A DNA stretch of 32,420 bases from Brasilonema sp. CT11 (GTDB taxonomy: Bacteria; Cyanobacteriota; Cyanobacteriia; Cyanobacteriales; Nostocaceae): the NCBI RefSeq assembly GCF_017982655.1, contig NZ_JABXYX010000088.1, forward strand, positions 1-32,420. The letters are read 5' to 3'. The number at the start of each line of letters is the position of its first letter. The stretch's first letter is position 1. This document shows, one piece after another, positions 14,866-24,440 of this stretch. A model generated the notes under the pieces. The model made no database searches and was not told the DNA's origin. It saw only the letters and a program-made list of their open reading frames with translations. The position numbers and the translations under genes were made by a program.

Positions 14866-16431
14866 TTATGTATTTGGATGCTTGACTGGGATTTCGATGA
14901 TAAACTCTGCTCCTTCTCCTGGTAAGGAGTTGCAACTAATTTGTCCTTGATGTTTTTGTACCACAATCTGATGGCTGATTGCTAATCCCAGTCCACTGCC
15001 TTTACCAACAGGCTTTGTCGTAAAAAATGGGTCAAAGGTTCTTGCTCGCACTGACTCATCCATACCAAGTCCATTGTCAGTGATACTAATCTTGACTATA
15101 TCATCTGCCAACTCTGTACGAATACGAATCACAGGAGCACAAATTGTGGAGCTAACGTCATGAGTTGGTGAGTTGGTAAAGTGTAATGGTCTTATCCTTA
15201 GGCCATCTTCCCATTGGCAGATGTGTTGCTCACAAAACTTGTGCTCATCTTCCCCTATTAGGTGAAATTTTGGATGGCTTTTGCTACTAAGACTTGTGTT
15301 CATTTCTCCACCAGAAGGAGAGCACATCTGGGACTCACTGTGCCAGTGTGTTGACTCCAAAGCATCGATCGCATTATTCAAGATATGCAGAAACACTTGG
15401 TTCAGTTCGCTAGCATAACAAGTGACAGGCGGCAAATTGTCATATTCTTTTACGACAACAATGGGACAACGATATGTTGTTTCCTTGAGTCGATGCTGCA
15501 ACATCACCAAAGTACTGTCTATACCTTCATGAATGTTTACCGACTTCATCTGGGCTTCGTCAACCCGAGAAAATTTTTGTAGCGCTAGTACAATGTGCCG
15601 AATGCGATCGGCACCTCTGTTCATAGCACCTAATAAGTTTTTCAGGTCATACATCAAAAAATTTAGGTCTATCTCCTGAACAATTTGCTCAATCTTTGGT
15701 GTAGGATGTGGATATTCTTGCTGATAGAGCGAAATCACACCGACCAGTTCTTGCATATATTGCGCAACATATTCAAGATTGCCATAAATAAAACTGATTG
15801 GATTATTCACCTCATGGGCAATTCCGGCAACCAATTGCCCCAATGCGACCATCTTCTCATTTTGAATTTGTTTAACTTGAGCAGCTTTTAAATCGTCAAG
15901 AGCATTTTGCAACAAAAGATTTTTTTCTTGAAGTTTAATTTCTAATAGACGCAAGTTAATCTGATTTTCAATTCGTAAGATAACTTCCGCCACAGAAAAA
16001 GGTTTAGTGATATAGTCTACACCTCCCACATCAAAGGCTTTTACTTTATCTATCACATCATCTAAAGCACTAATAAAAATCACTGGGATTTCACAAGTTC
16101 TCTCGTCATCCTTAAGTTGCTGACAAAGCTCATACCCATTTACTCCTGGCATGTTAATATCAAGCAATATGACATCAGGCAAAACCATTTGACACGCCAT
16201 CAGTGCCATTTTGCCATTTAAGGCTTTACGAACTTCATAACCTTGTGTAGTCAGCATTGCTGACAACAGACGTAGGTTGTCTGGTGTATCATCAACGACT
16301 AGAATATTGCCTTTATATTCTTGACCTTGATTTCTATGCATTTCAAAAAAACTGATATGGCAATTTGAGAGATATTTGGCACGCAAGACAAATTTCAGCT
16401 TAGTCTGCTGAAATCTGTCTGTTACCATCAT
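14866..16431 (-). CDS. Response-regulator receiver plus histidine kinase protein
   Basis: 521 residues in the longest form. A receiver domain (about 42-160) has VVDD and the phospho-acceptor Asp91 in DINMPG; a coiled coil leads to the HisKA-type phospho-acceptor His206 in GIAHEVNNP, and the ATPase domain has N box LNNAID (351-356), G1 TDNGLGM, F box and G2 GKGSGLGL. About 70 residues (361-431) of low-complexity, Ser/His-rich sequence separate the N box from the rest of the ATPase domain, more than usual. No sensor domain: input comes through the receiver. The ATG at 16431 overlaps the stop of the upstream gene (ATGATG over TGA); an internal ATG at 16341, just before the receiver, is also possible. 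Confidence 0.88.
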   Translation of the reverse strand: MMVTDRFQQTKLKFVLRAKYLSNCHISFFEMHRNQGQEYKGNILVVDDTPDNLRLLSAMLTTQGYEVRKALNGKMALMACQMVLPDVILLDINMPGVNGYELCQQLKDDERTCEIPVIFISALDDVIDKVKAFDVGGVDYITKPFSVAEVILRIENQINLRLLEIKLQEKNLLLQNALDDLKAAQVKQIQNEKMVALGQLVAGIAHEVNNPISFIYGNLEYVAQYMQELVGVISLYQQEYPHPTPKIEQIVQEIDLNFLMYDLKNLLGAMNRGADRIRHIVLALQKFSRVDEAQMKSVNIHEGIDSTLVMLQHRLKETTYRCPIVVVKEYDNLPPVTCYASELNQVFLHILNNAIDALESTHWHSESQMCSPSGGEMNTSLSSKSHPKFHLIGEDEHKFCEQHICQWEDGLRIRPLHFTNSPTHDVSSTICAPVIRIRTELADDIVKISITDNGLGMDESVRARTFDPFFTTKPVGKGSGLGLAISHQIVVQKHQGQISCNSLPGEGAEFIIEIPVKHPNT

Positions 16432-17384
16432 GCATCAAATTTACCACCAAGAGTGGTCCAAGTTAGTTTACCCACCTCTCCATCTACAGTTAAACCAGCT
16501 TCTTTCTGAAATGCTTTGACAGCAGCTTCCGTTTGAGGACCAAAATTTCCATCTGCGCTTCCTGCGTTGTACCCTCTTGCATTCAGCACTTTTTGCACAG
16601 CCTTGACATCATCTCCTATCCTTCCTTGACGAACATTACGTCTAAGTATTGGTAATACAAAGCCAGAATATGTCAAATTCCAAGCTTCACTCCGTTCTCC
16701 TTCCTTAGGAATACGCCAAATTGATGAGCCAGGATAGTTATTCAGGTAATCTTGAAGTTCTGCGGCTGTTGCAGGTTTTGCTGTATCACTTTCCGAATCC
16801 CAAACGGGTAAGATTGGTTTTTTCAAACCCAAATTTTTGTAAGCATCTAGACAATCTTTAACTTCTTCTGGAGTCGTAGGTTTGAAAGTGAACTTCTCAA
16901 AATAGATTTGTAGGAACGCTAAGTCGCAATACTTATCCAAAATCTGCCAAGGAACATTCGGGTGGAGTCGAGGATTTCCAAAAGTTGTATATCCTAAAGT
17001 TCCTTCCTTAACGATCATACGCACAGCAGAAAGAAGCTTGTCTACATTTGTATGTGTGCTCTTGTCTTCTACTTCTTTTTCTAAATCAACAATATAGCCA
17101 TCCAGTCCACAGTTAAGAGCTTGCCTAACCTTTACAATTTGTCTGGCAATATCAGCAGTACCATAGTGATATCCCCATCCATACACTTCGATCTCACGAG
17201 ACTTAAATTCCTGAATAATTTCTGGAGAACACTGCCAATTCCAAAAAGTTGGTTTACCTTGATATTTCCCATCAAAAACCTTAAGATAAACACGCTGTAC
17301 TTTTCGTTCAACAAGCTTGTCCAGATAATCAGCGCGAATCTCTGAAAGCTTCCAAATCCAAACTCCGTTGGGATATTGTGCCAT
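16428..17384 (-). CDS. Glycosidase-like domain with C-terminal peptidoglycan-binding domain
   Basis: 318 residues. Residues 1-245 resemble a TIM-barrel glycoside hydrolase of the GH25-like or DUF1906-like kind; YIVDLEKE (97-104) at a strand end supplies acidic residues as in such active sites. Residues 250-312 are a PG_binding_1 domain (IGDDVKAVQKVLNARGYNAG...DGNFGPQTEAAVKAFQKEAG). No signal peptide is seen, so export would need another route or lysis. The stop codon overlaps the start of the histidine kinase gene, implying coupled translation. Possible roles are cell-wall turnover or a phage-type lysin; the link to a kinase favours the first. Confidence 0.75.
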   Translation of the reverse strand: MAQYPNGVWIWKLSEIRADYLDKLVERKVQRVYLKVFDGKYQGKPTFWNWQCSPEIIQEFKSREIEVYGWGYHYGTADIARQIVKVRQALNCGLDGYIVDLEKEVEDKSTHTNVDKLLSAVRMIVKEGTLGYTTFGNPRLHPNVPWQILDKYCDLAFLQIYFEKFTFKPTTPEEVKDCLDAYKNLGLKKPILPVWDSESDTAKPATAAELQDYLNNYPGSSIWRIPKEGERSEAWNLTYSGFVLPILRRNVRQGRIGDDVKAVQKVLNARGYNAGSADGNFGPQTEAAVKAFQKEAGLTVDGEVGKLTWTTLGGKFDA

Positions 17385-17597
17385 ATTCTTTAGTTCTTTA
17401 TTTCGTAAAAATGACAGGCAAGTAAAGTATACCCATAGATTTTATAGATTGTTTCCTAGAGTATCGTCTACAAGCTTTGCCTGTAACTGCTTCAATAATT
17501 TATCTATTAATTCCAGACGATTTCAAAAATTTGTTGTGCAATTGGGTCATTATATGGCATATTGCTTTTTCTGCTTCAGTTTTGGTGATAATCAGCC

Positions 17598-17807
17598 ATG
17601 AGAACTATCTGGGTAAATGAACAACTTGATCCATCTGGAATGATTTATGCCTGTATTGCTTGCTGTAACGAGTCCCAAGCCAAAGACTGTCATGAGTCCT
17701 TTAAGCAAAATTTAACTGAGGAGCAAAAGGCATGGGGGTGGGTGGCGCGGTTGCGAACAGTTAATTCTTGGGATGACGTTCCGGTGAATGCTTTAAAGTT
17801 GGATTGA
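17598..17807 (+). CDS. Small hypothetical protein, 69 residues
   Basis: MRTIWVNEQLDPSGMIYACI... contains a CIACCNESQAKDCHE stretch with four Cys, a conserved-looking WGWVARLRTV segment, and ends NALKLD. The composition is protein-like and the frame lies alone between a minus-strand gene and a repeat. There is no strong ribosome-binding site. Clustered Cys could bind metal, but spacing fits no known motif. Confidence 0.5.
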   Translation: MRTIWVNEQLDPSGMIYACIACCNESQAKDCHESFKQNLTEEQKAWGWVARLRTVNSWDDVPVNALKLD

Positions 17808-18299
17808 AGCCGCAAGTCAGAATTCGGAATTCCGACGATTGCAAATCATCCACAGAAAACCGATAAATGAGCGCACGGAAATTACGACGCTCTTGCAGCA
17901 TGCTCTTGGGGTTCGCCGATTCCCCAGGTTTCCCCTGTTGTGAGGAAACCTAGTCGAGGACTGGCTCATATCAAGTCCGGATGATCACAAGTCAATTGCG
18001 AAGCGCGCAGCGGACTTGTGATAACTAATTAACCGGACTTGATATCACTTTTGACGTGAGTTCGATGCGCAAGAGCGTCTGACAATTCAAATAGGACTGC
18101 CATAGGACAGTGAAAATCAAAAACATATCATAAAAGGTAAAAGAAAGATTAAAGATTTATTAAAGATAAGTAGAATACTAGAAACAGCTTAAAAGTATCT
18201 CTTCTAGTAGGAAAAATTGATATTTATTTTGACTATTTAAGAGTTATCATCAAAAAAAAAGATCGATGTCAAAAACTTGTAAAAACCAAATAAAGTTGA
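17808..18299. other. Intergenic stretch holding a palindromic element
   Basis: Apart from the element at 17968-18045 no feature stands out. GAATTCGGAATTCC near 17820 is a short palindrome. The last 180 bases (18110-18290) are AT-rich and are the likely promoter region of the following gene. Confidence 0.4.
17968..18045. repeat. 78-bp palindromic MITE-like element
   Basis: ATATCAAGTCCGG (17968-17980) and CCGGACTTGATAT (18033-18045) are perfect 13-bp inverted ends; ATCACAAGTC and GACTTGTGAT pair inside. The ends include TA, compatible with TA-targeting IS630/Tc1-type mobilisation; an IS630 transposase and a solo copy of this end lie at the window start. Confidence 0.8.
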
Positions 18300-18854
18300 G
18301 TGCAATATCCGACAGTTTACACTTCTGCTGGAGGCTGTCCCATTAATTTGGTTGGCAAAAGGGGACAAGCAGTTCAAATTTCAATTCATGTTCCTAGTCT
18401 GTATATCTGTGCCAACCGCGAGCAGATATTACCAGATTGGAAAAAACAGCTTTTCTTGTGGGTGGTGATTGTTTTACAGCAATCAAGATATGAACTTGTA
18501 GAAAGTACACCGAAAATTGAGACAGAAAAACAAAGGTTGCGGGAAAAGTTTATGAGATTTGGCTGTGATGTGGCATTTAATCTGCGCGATCGCCATTATT
18601 TAACAGACCTAATCGACCCCCGCACTGGTTATCCTTTGCTTTCCCGTCCAGGGAAAATTCTGCACGATGATACCGCAGCTGTAAAAGCTTTACTGCATTA
18701 TCCGGTTATTCAGAACAAATGCCGTTTATTAGTCCACCCGAAGTGGGGAATGGCAGTTTATCCTGGAATTTTGATATCACAAGCTCCCCCAATGATCATA
18801 GAGTGGGTTATCAAGAGCATAGCCCCCCTGCATGACTGGAAGATAAAAGATTAA
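18300..18854 (+). CDS. MMADHC-like protein (methylmalonic aciduria and homocystinuria type D homologue)
   Basis: 184 residues starting at GTG 18300. The stretches ICANREQILPDWKKQLFLWV, LREKFMRFGCDVAFNLRDR, DLIDPRTGYPLLSRPG and LLVHPKWGMAVYPG match the cyanobacterial proteins annotated as type D cobalamin-trafficking homologues. In animals MMADHC routes cobalamin to its two target enzymes; in cyanobacteria, which use pseudocobalamin for methionine synthase or ribonucleotide reductase, the role is not established. The first 28 or so residues are less typical, so a later start is possible, but no good internal ATG exists before the conserved part. Confidence 0.7.
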   Translation: MQYPTVYTSAGGCPINLVGKRGQAVQISIHVPSLYICANREQILPDWKKQLFLWVVIVLQQSRYELVESTPKIETEKQRLREKFMRFGCDVAFNLRDRHYLTDLIDPRTGYPLLSRPGKILHDDTAAVKALLHYPVIQNKCRLLVHPKWGMAVYPGILISQAPPMIIEWVIKSIAPLHDWKIKD

Positions 18855-18874
18855 GGATGAAAAATTTATACTTT

Positions 18875-19870
18875 CTATTCAGCTTGTTTGTACTCTTGAT
18901 ACCATTGCACAAAGCAATTTATACCTTGTTCCAGGGGTGTACTGGGCTTAAATCCAACATCACGCATCAGGTCATCTACATCGGCATAAGTTGCAGGAAC
19001 ATCTCCCGGTTGGATCGGTAATAAGTTTTTCACGGCTTTCTTGCCAAGCGCCTTTTCTATTACTTCAATGAACGTCATCAATTCCACAGGATTATTGTTA
19101 CCAATGTTATAAAGCCTGTAAGGAGCATTACTGTTTGCTACGTTGGCTATGTTGGGTTGAGGTGGTTTAAGCATCACCCGAAAGACGCCCTCGACAACAT
19201 CGTCAATGTATGTAAAATCTCGCTGCATTTTACCGAAGTTGTAGACATCAATGGGCTTGCCTTGTTGTATCGCTTTTACAAATTTAAAATATGCCATATC
19301 TGGTCTTCCCCAAGGACCATAAACTGTAAAAAAGCGTAGCCCGGTTGTTGGAATGTGATAAAGATGACTATAAGTATGGGCAATCAGTTCATTTGCTTTT
19401 TTAGTCGCAGCATACAGTGAAATAGGATGGTCAACATTATCATTGACAGCGAAGGGAACTTTGGTGTTGATGCCGTAAACAGAACTTGAAGATGCAAATA
19501 CTAGGTGCTTGATTTGACTTTGGCGGCATCCTTCTAAAAGGTTAACAAAGCCTGTAACATTGCTATCTATATAAACCCAAGGATTTTGTAAAGAGTAGCG
19601 TACGCCTGCTTGGGCTGCAAGATTGACGACATAATCAAAAGTGTAGTTTTGAAAGAGTTTCGCAACCTCAAGGCGATCGCTTAACTCCAAAAACTCAAAC
19701 GTAAACCCAGACTGCGGGATAAGCTGCGCCAAACGAGCTTTTTTTAGGTTGACATCATAATAGTCATTTAAGTTGTCAATGCCTATCACCTCGACACCTT
19801 CTTTCACAAGACGTTGTGCTAAGTGATAGCCAATGAATCCAGCAACACCAGTAATCAGTACCCTCATCAT
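18875..19870 (-). CDS. NAD-dependent sugar epimerase, UDP-glucuronate 4-epimerase type
   Basis: About 331 residues of an extended short-chain dehydrogenase. The NAD site is GVAGFIG near the N-terminus, the catalytic pair is Tyr and Lys in YAATK (about 154-158), and Ser in FASSSSVYG is the third member. The stretch DNLNDYYDVNLKKARL is characteristic of UDP-glucuronate 4-epimerases (CapI/GAE type), which supply UDP-galacturonate for polysaccharides. The start at 19870 is chosen since GAGGG lies six bases upstream; an in-frame TTG just before it is less likely. No glycosyltransferase neighbours are in view. Confidence 0.85.
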   Translation of the reverse strand: MMRVLITGVAGFIGYHLAQRLVKEGVEVIGIDNLNDYYDVNLKKARLAQLIPQSGFTFEFLELSDRLEVAKLFQNYTFDYVVNLAAQAGVRYSLQNPWVYIDSNVTGFVNLLEGCRQSQIKHLVFASSSSVYGINTKVPFAVNDNVDHPISLYAATKKANELIAHTYSHLYHIPTTGLRFFTVYGPWGRPDMAYFKFVKAIQQGKPIDVYNFGKMQRDFTYIDDVVEGVFRVMLKPPQPNIANVANSNAPYRLYNIGNNNPVELMTFIEVIEKALGKKAVKNLLPIQPGDVPATYADVDDLMRDVGFKPSTPLEQGINCFVQWYQEYKQAE

Positions 19871-20591
19871 CAATATCCCTCAAAAGTCTATAACAGCCAT
19901 GATAATCATTGCTTCAACTACAGCCATCGCTGTAGCCAGGAATTCTAGTGGGGGGATTTTCACTAGCAGGCTGACGTAGTTTTTAGTCTGGGTGTGCTAT
20001 TCGCCGAAGCAGAAAAATCATATGAAAAAATAAATTGTGTGAAGGTGAGGACTATAGCGCTTGATGGTTTTGGGTGCAATACACCGTCAAGCTTCAGTTA
20101 TAGGCGATACATACAAGCTAAAGTCTCCAGCTTATCGCCGTTCGCGTGGTTGCGTTCTTGAGAATTGTGCAAGATTTCAGTCTAATGAACTTCAATCAAA
20201 TTGATGTCAGATTTAAACTTATAATAATTTCAGAAAAAAATTGAAGAAATTTTTTCTCTTATACTCATGAAAAATGACAATGTCGTAGTTTATCATTACC
20301 ATAAAAAATAGCAATGTGCAACAACTTAAAGTAATATCTGAGACTTGTTTGCTTAACCAAACCTGATAATTTTCACTAAAAAATCTATAAGGGTTCTGGC
20401 TCGAATGAAAGACAGATTCATCTACTACAGCCTGCGTATTCTCTGACAAGTTACTCAGAGAGTGTTTATATCTGTGGTTGTTTAAGTCTTTGATGTACTG
20501 GACTCAATTGAAAACTCTTATAGTGATTTTCCCTGCATAAACAGGATACGAAAAAAACGCTCATTAGACATATACCCGAGGAAGAATTTAT
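19871..20591. other. Long intergenic region before treY
   Basis: No gene is supported. A TTG-started 76-codon frame on the minus strand (20219-20449) has no recognisable content. Short inverted pieces such as CTACAGCCATCGCTGTAG (19918-19935) are visible. The 3' part (20200-20590) is AT-rich and should hold the treY promoter; TATAGT near 20520 is a possible -10 with no good -35. GAGGAAG eight bases before the treY ATG is the ribosome-binding site. Confidence 0.4.
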
Positions 20592-23384
20592 ATGCGGATT
20601 CCAGCAGCAACTTATCGAATTCAATTCAATTCAGAATTTGGTTTTGATGCCGCAAAAGCAATTACAAACTATCTGGTAGAGTTGGGAATTTCTGACCTCT
20701 ACGCTTCTCCTATTTTCAAAGCCAGACCCGGAAGTAGTCATGGATATGACGTTGTTGATCCCACTCGGTTAAATCCAGAATTAGGAACTCAAGAAGCTTT
20801 TGAAAGTTTAGTCCAAGAATTACAACAGCATAAGCTCGGTTGGTTACAGGATATTGTCCCTAATCACATGGGTTATGATAGCCAAAATAAATATTTGATG
20901 GATGTGTTGGAATACGGTATACATTCCAACTATGTTGATTACTTTGATATTCCTTGGAATGCTCCTTTTGCTAGAAACTACGAACCAATATTGGCTCCAT
21001 TACTGGGCAACTTTTACGGAGAGTGTTTAGAAAATGGCGACATTCAACTTAAGTATGACGAGACAGGACTAAGCGTTAACTATTTTAGTTTAAAGATTCC
21101 TCTTAAATTAGAATCTTACGCCAATTTGTTGAGTGAGAATTTAGATAAATTGGCTCAAGCTTTAGGAAGAGAGCACCCGATATTTGTGAGGTTGCTTGGT
21201 GTCTTGTATATAGTAAAAAGTCTTCCTTCAGAAACAGTAGCACAGCAAAGACAAGACCAAGCAGCTTTTGTAAAAGGACTTCTTTGGGAATTGTATACAG
21301 AAAATCCGGAAGTAAAAACGTTTATTGATGAAAATCTCCAACTTTTTAATGGTGAACCAAGAAAGCCAGAAAGCTTTGATCTTTTAGAAAGTTTACTTTC
21401 GGAACAGTTTTTCCGCCTCTGTTACTGGAAAGTTGGGGCGGAAGAAATGAATTATAGAAGATTTTTCGCTGTGAATGAGTTGATATCAGTCAGAGTAGAA
21501 AATTTCAAGGTTTTTGAAAAGACTCATAATTTGATTAATAAGCTAGTCAGTGAAGGTAAGTTTACAGGCTTGCGAATTGACCACATTGATGGTTTATACG
21601 ATCCAAAACAGTATTTAGACAGGTTGAGAGAAAAGACGGGAGATACATATATTACTGTTGAAAAGATTTTACAGCCTGGAGAAGACTTACCAAATAACTG
21701 GTCAGTTCAAGGTACATCTGGCTATGATTATCTGAATTACATCAACGGAATTTTTTGTAAAACTGAAAACGAAGATAAGTTTACTGAAATATACTCAGGT
21801 TTTACAGGGCTAACAACATCTTTTGAGGAAATGGTTGCCGACAAAAAGCACCTCATTCTAGAGAGAACGTTAGCCGGGGATATTGATAATATCACTTCTC
21901 TTTTAAAGAAAATTGCGAGTAAGCATCGGTATGGAAATGACTTTACAATCAATGGTTTAAAGCGAGCACTTGCAGAAGTCCTTAGTCGCTTTCCTGTTTA
22001 CCGGACTTACGTTACTAAAGAGGGTATCTCTGAAATTGATCGCGCTTATGTTCATGAAGTGATTGAAGCGACAAAACCACACACACCATTCTTGAACCAT
22101 GAATTAAACTTGATCGAGAAATTGCTGTTGCTGGAATATGATGATGATACTACTCAAACTGAGAAAGACCAGTGGCTTTACTTTGTCATGAGAGTGCAAC
22201 AGTACACAGGACCATTGATGGCGAAAGGGGTCGAAGACACTGCTTTCTATGTTTATAACCGTTTTATTTCTTTAAACGAAGTCGGTGGCGAACCGAGTCA
22301 TTTTGGTATTAGTACTTCAGAATTCCATGAGTTTAATCAAAAACGCCAGAAGCAATGGTCTGGTGCTATGAGTACTACCTCTACTCATGATACTAAACGA
22401 TGTGAAGATTCTAGGGCAAGGCTGAATGTTCTTTCCGAAATTCCAGAGGAATGGGAAAAACAAGTTCGCAAGTGGAGCGAAATTAATAGTTCCCACAGAA
22501 AGACAGTTGACCAGTTAACAATGCCAGATAGGAATGATGAATATGTTTTGTATCAAGCACTTGTAGGAGTCTTTCCATTTAAGGAAGAAGAGTTTCCCTC
22601 TTGTATTGAACGGGTCAAAGATTATGTGATTAAAGCTATCAGAGAAGCGAAAGTTCATACGGAATGGCTACGAGAAAATAGCGTTTACGAAAATGCTTTT
22701 ACTGATTTTGTCACGGCAGTTTTTGAACCCTTGAAAGACAATCCATTCTTAAAAGAGTTTTTGCCTTTCCAAAGATGGGTTGCTGAGTATGGTATCTACA
22801 ATACTCTTTCTCAAACGCTACTGAAAATTACTTCGCCTGGAGTTCCCGACTTTTATCAAGGAACTGAACTATGGGATTATAGCTTAGTTGATCCTGATAA
22901 TCGCCGTCCGGTTAACTTTAAAACTCGGCAATCTTATCTCAAAGCAATAAAGGAACAGGCAAAGACAGATATTCTCAAGCTAATAGATGAGTTACTTGCT
23001 AATAAGGAAGATGCCAGAATTAAACTGTTCCTCGTTGTCCAAGCTTTGAAAGCAAGGACAGAATATTTACAAGTTTTTCAGCAAGGCGACTATTTACCTT
23101 TAGAAGTGAGTGGCAAGTTTAAAGAGAATATCATTGCCTTTGCAAGGAATGATGGAAATAAGACGATTATTACCATTGCTCCCCGCTTTTTTACAAGCTT
23201 AATTCAACCGGGAGAGTACCCGCTAGGACAAGATATTTGGAATGATACGAGCTTGAAGTTACCTACACAAGTCACATCGTGGAAAGATGCGATAAGCGAG
23301 CAAACTGTTGAAGCTAATGGCACTTTGCTGATTGGCGAAGCGCTGAAATACTTCCCTGTGGGTTTGTTGGTTAGTCAAGGCTAG
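20592..23384 (+). CDS. treY: Maltooligosyltrehalose synthase TreY
   Basis: 930 residues, GH13 family. TreY converts the reducing-end linkage of malto-oligosaccharides into a trehalose linkage, giving maltooligosyl trehalose, from which TreZ releases trehalose. Motifs visible are PNHMGYD (90-96), GLRIDHIDGLYDP with nucleophile Asp330, ITVEKIL with acid/base Glu357, and the late GH13 motif STTSTHDTKR. The length is typical. Trehalose is a desiccation and salt protectant in terrestrial filamentous cyanobacteria, where treZ, treY and treH often form a cluster. Here the flanking regions hold only repeats, so treY is alone in the window. Confidence 0.93.
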   Translation: MRIPAATYRIQFNSEFGFDAAKAITNYLVELGISDLYASPIFKARPGSSHGYDVVDPTRLNPELGTQEAFESLVQELQQHKLGWLQDIVPNHMGYDSQNKYLMDVLEYGIHSNYVDYFDIPWNAPFARNYEPILAPLLGNFYGECLENGDIQLKYDETGLSVNYFSLKIPLKLESYANLLSENLDKLAQALGREHPIFVRLLGVLYIVKSLPSETVAQQRQDQAAFVKGLLWELYTENPEVKTFIDENLQLFNGEPRKPESFDLLESLLSEQFFRLCYWKVGAEEMNYRRFFAVNELISVRVENFKVFEKTHNLINKLVSEGKFTGLRIDHIDGLYDPKQYLDRLREKTGDTYITVEKILQPGEDLPNNWSVQGTSGYDYLNYINGIFCKTENEDKFTEIYSGFTGLTTSFEEMVADKKHLILERTLAGDIDNITSLLKKIASKHRYGNDFTINGLKRALAEVLSRFPVYRTYVTKEGISEIDRAYVHEVIEATKPHTPFLNHELNLIEKLLLLEYDDDTTQTEKDQWLYFVMRVQQYTGPLMAKGVEDTAFYVYNRFISLNEVGGEPSHFGISTSEFHEFNQKRQKQWSGAMSTTSTHDTKRCEDSRARLNVLSEIPEEWEKQVRKWSEINSSHRKTVDQLTMPDRNDEYVLYQALVGVFPFKEEEFPSCIERVKDYVIKAIREAKVHTEWLRENSVYENAFTDFVTAVFEPLKDNPFLKEFLPFQRWVAEYGIYNTLSQTLLKITSPGVPDFYQGTELWDYSLVDPDNRRPVNFKTRQSYLKAIKEQAKTDILKLIDELLANKEDARIKLFLVVQALKARTEYLQVFQQGDYLPLEVSGKFKENIIAFARNDGNKTIITIAPRFFTSLIQPGEYPLGQDIWNDTSLKLPTQVTSWKDAISEQTVEANGTLLIGEALKYFPVGLLVSQG

Positions 23385-24103
23385 TACCGCTGAGTCCCAA
23401 GGGGACACGCGCAAGGAACGCGGAATTCAAAATTCAAAATGGACTGCGTCCCGCTGCGCTAACAAAATTCAAAATGCTGATTATGTGGACTTTTCGTTGA
23501 TTTTGAATGGTAGGTTTATTTCCGCCGCGTTGTACTAGCGGGACTTAAACATTTTTGAGGTAGAAATAAGCCCCAAACCCATGCAGGACAAGGCAAATAC
23601 ACCAAATGCTAAAAAATGCCTGAAACCCAGATATATCAAGAAACTAGACAAAACGATGTCAAAGTCCCTCTATATATAGATTTGAGGTTATTTTCTGGCT
23701 ACTTTTTGTCTAAGTCCCACTAGTTTAAGTTAACTTATCATTCTTGCTCAAAATCCTTTGAAACCTCACCCTGCCCTATCGGGCATCCCTCTCCGCGATT
23801 TCGGAGAGGGATATATTTTAGATTTTAGGTTGGGTTAAGCGAACGCGAGTGCGTGCGCCTTGCGCTTACAAGGAGGGCATTGCCGCCCACAGCGCTGCCT
23901 CCTTATGACTCAGGAATTGCTACTGTATCTCTAACCCATGACATTAGTCACACTTAGGATCGTAATAAAGTAACAGTCAAGTCAGTCACATTTTCTCTAC
24001 TGTATGACAGCTTCCTATTCCTACTATAGATATCAAGTCGGTTAAATTCTTAAGCCGATTGAACCAAAGATAATTGATCAAAGTGGTCAAAGGAAGTTTA
24101 TTA
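23385..24103. other. Intergenic region with scattered repeats after treY
   Basis: Contains GCTGAGTCCCAAGGGGACAC (shared with position 431), AATTCAAAATTCAAAAT-type repeats (23425-23475), the family A element from 23762, and a GC-rich piece (23845-23905). No gene is seen. The last 150 bases form the leader of the small secreted-protein gene and include TATCAAGTCGGTTAA, loosely like the ATATCAAGTCCGG end. Confidence 0.5.
23762..23840. repeat. Inverted-repeat element, family A copy 3, reverse and diverged
   Basis: Begins AACCTCACCCTGCCCTATCG and matches the reverse complement of the right half of 7987-8070. Its hairpin CCCTCTCCG-CGATTT-CGGAGAGGG has compensating base changes relative to the other copies, so the stem is conserved. 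The far end has decayed (AGGTTGGGTTAA). Confidence 0.75.
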
Positions 24104-24328
24104 ATGAAAAAGATAATTGCAGGTACATTGCTAGCTTTACCCTTGGCTGTTGCCTCCATACCAACACAGGCTTCAGCATTAGAGATTCGCGTAGATCCTG
24201 GCTTTCACAGACCTATACGACAAGAGGTAATAGCTAGCCGATATGATCGACGTCGATGGGTTCCTGCACATTGGGAAAGACGAAATGGCCGTCGGGTATG
24301 GATTCGTGGTTACTATCAGCGTTACTAG
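24104..24328 (+). CDS. Small secreted basic protein
   Basis: 74 residues from ATG 24104, which follows AGGAAG at the right distance; a longer frame from 24074 would spoil the signal peptide. The signal peptide is MKKIIAGTLLALPLAVASIP with a TQASA-like cleavage site. The mature part of about 45 residues is rich in Arg and aromatic residues (DRRRWVPAHWERRNGRRVWI then RGYYQRY), resembling the W-x-x-G-x-W/Y type motifs of small periplasmic proteins in cyanobacteria and proteobacteria. Function unknown. Confidence 0.75.
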   Translation: MKKIIAGTLLALPLAVASIPTQASALEIRVDPGFHRPIRQEVIASRYDRRRWVPAHWERRNGRRVWIRGYYQRY

Positions 24329-24440
24329 GAGCAAATACCGTTCCAGTTAAGCTACTTTTCAGTTGAATAAGGTGAGAAAAGTAAGGTGAGTTATCAAGAG
24401 TGCAACTACCTGGTTACAAGAAGGTGAAAAAAATCTACTT

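Noticed and set aside
14720-14935. 71-codon minus-strand frame between ldpA and the kinase gene
   Set aside because: Overlaps the 3' end of the kinase gene in another frame and lacks protein-like content.
17402-17597. Minus-strand frame containing TKTEAEKAICHIMTQLHNKF
   Set aside because: Looks helical but has no upstream start before an in-frame stop and is only about 34 codons.
20219-20449. 76-codon minus-strand frame before treY
   Set aside because: Needs a TTG start, has no ribosome-binding site, and its sequence follows the AT-rich composition of the gap.
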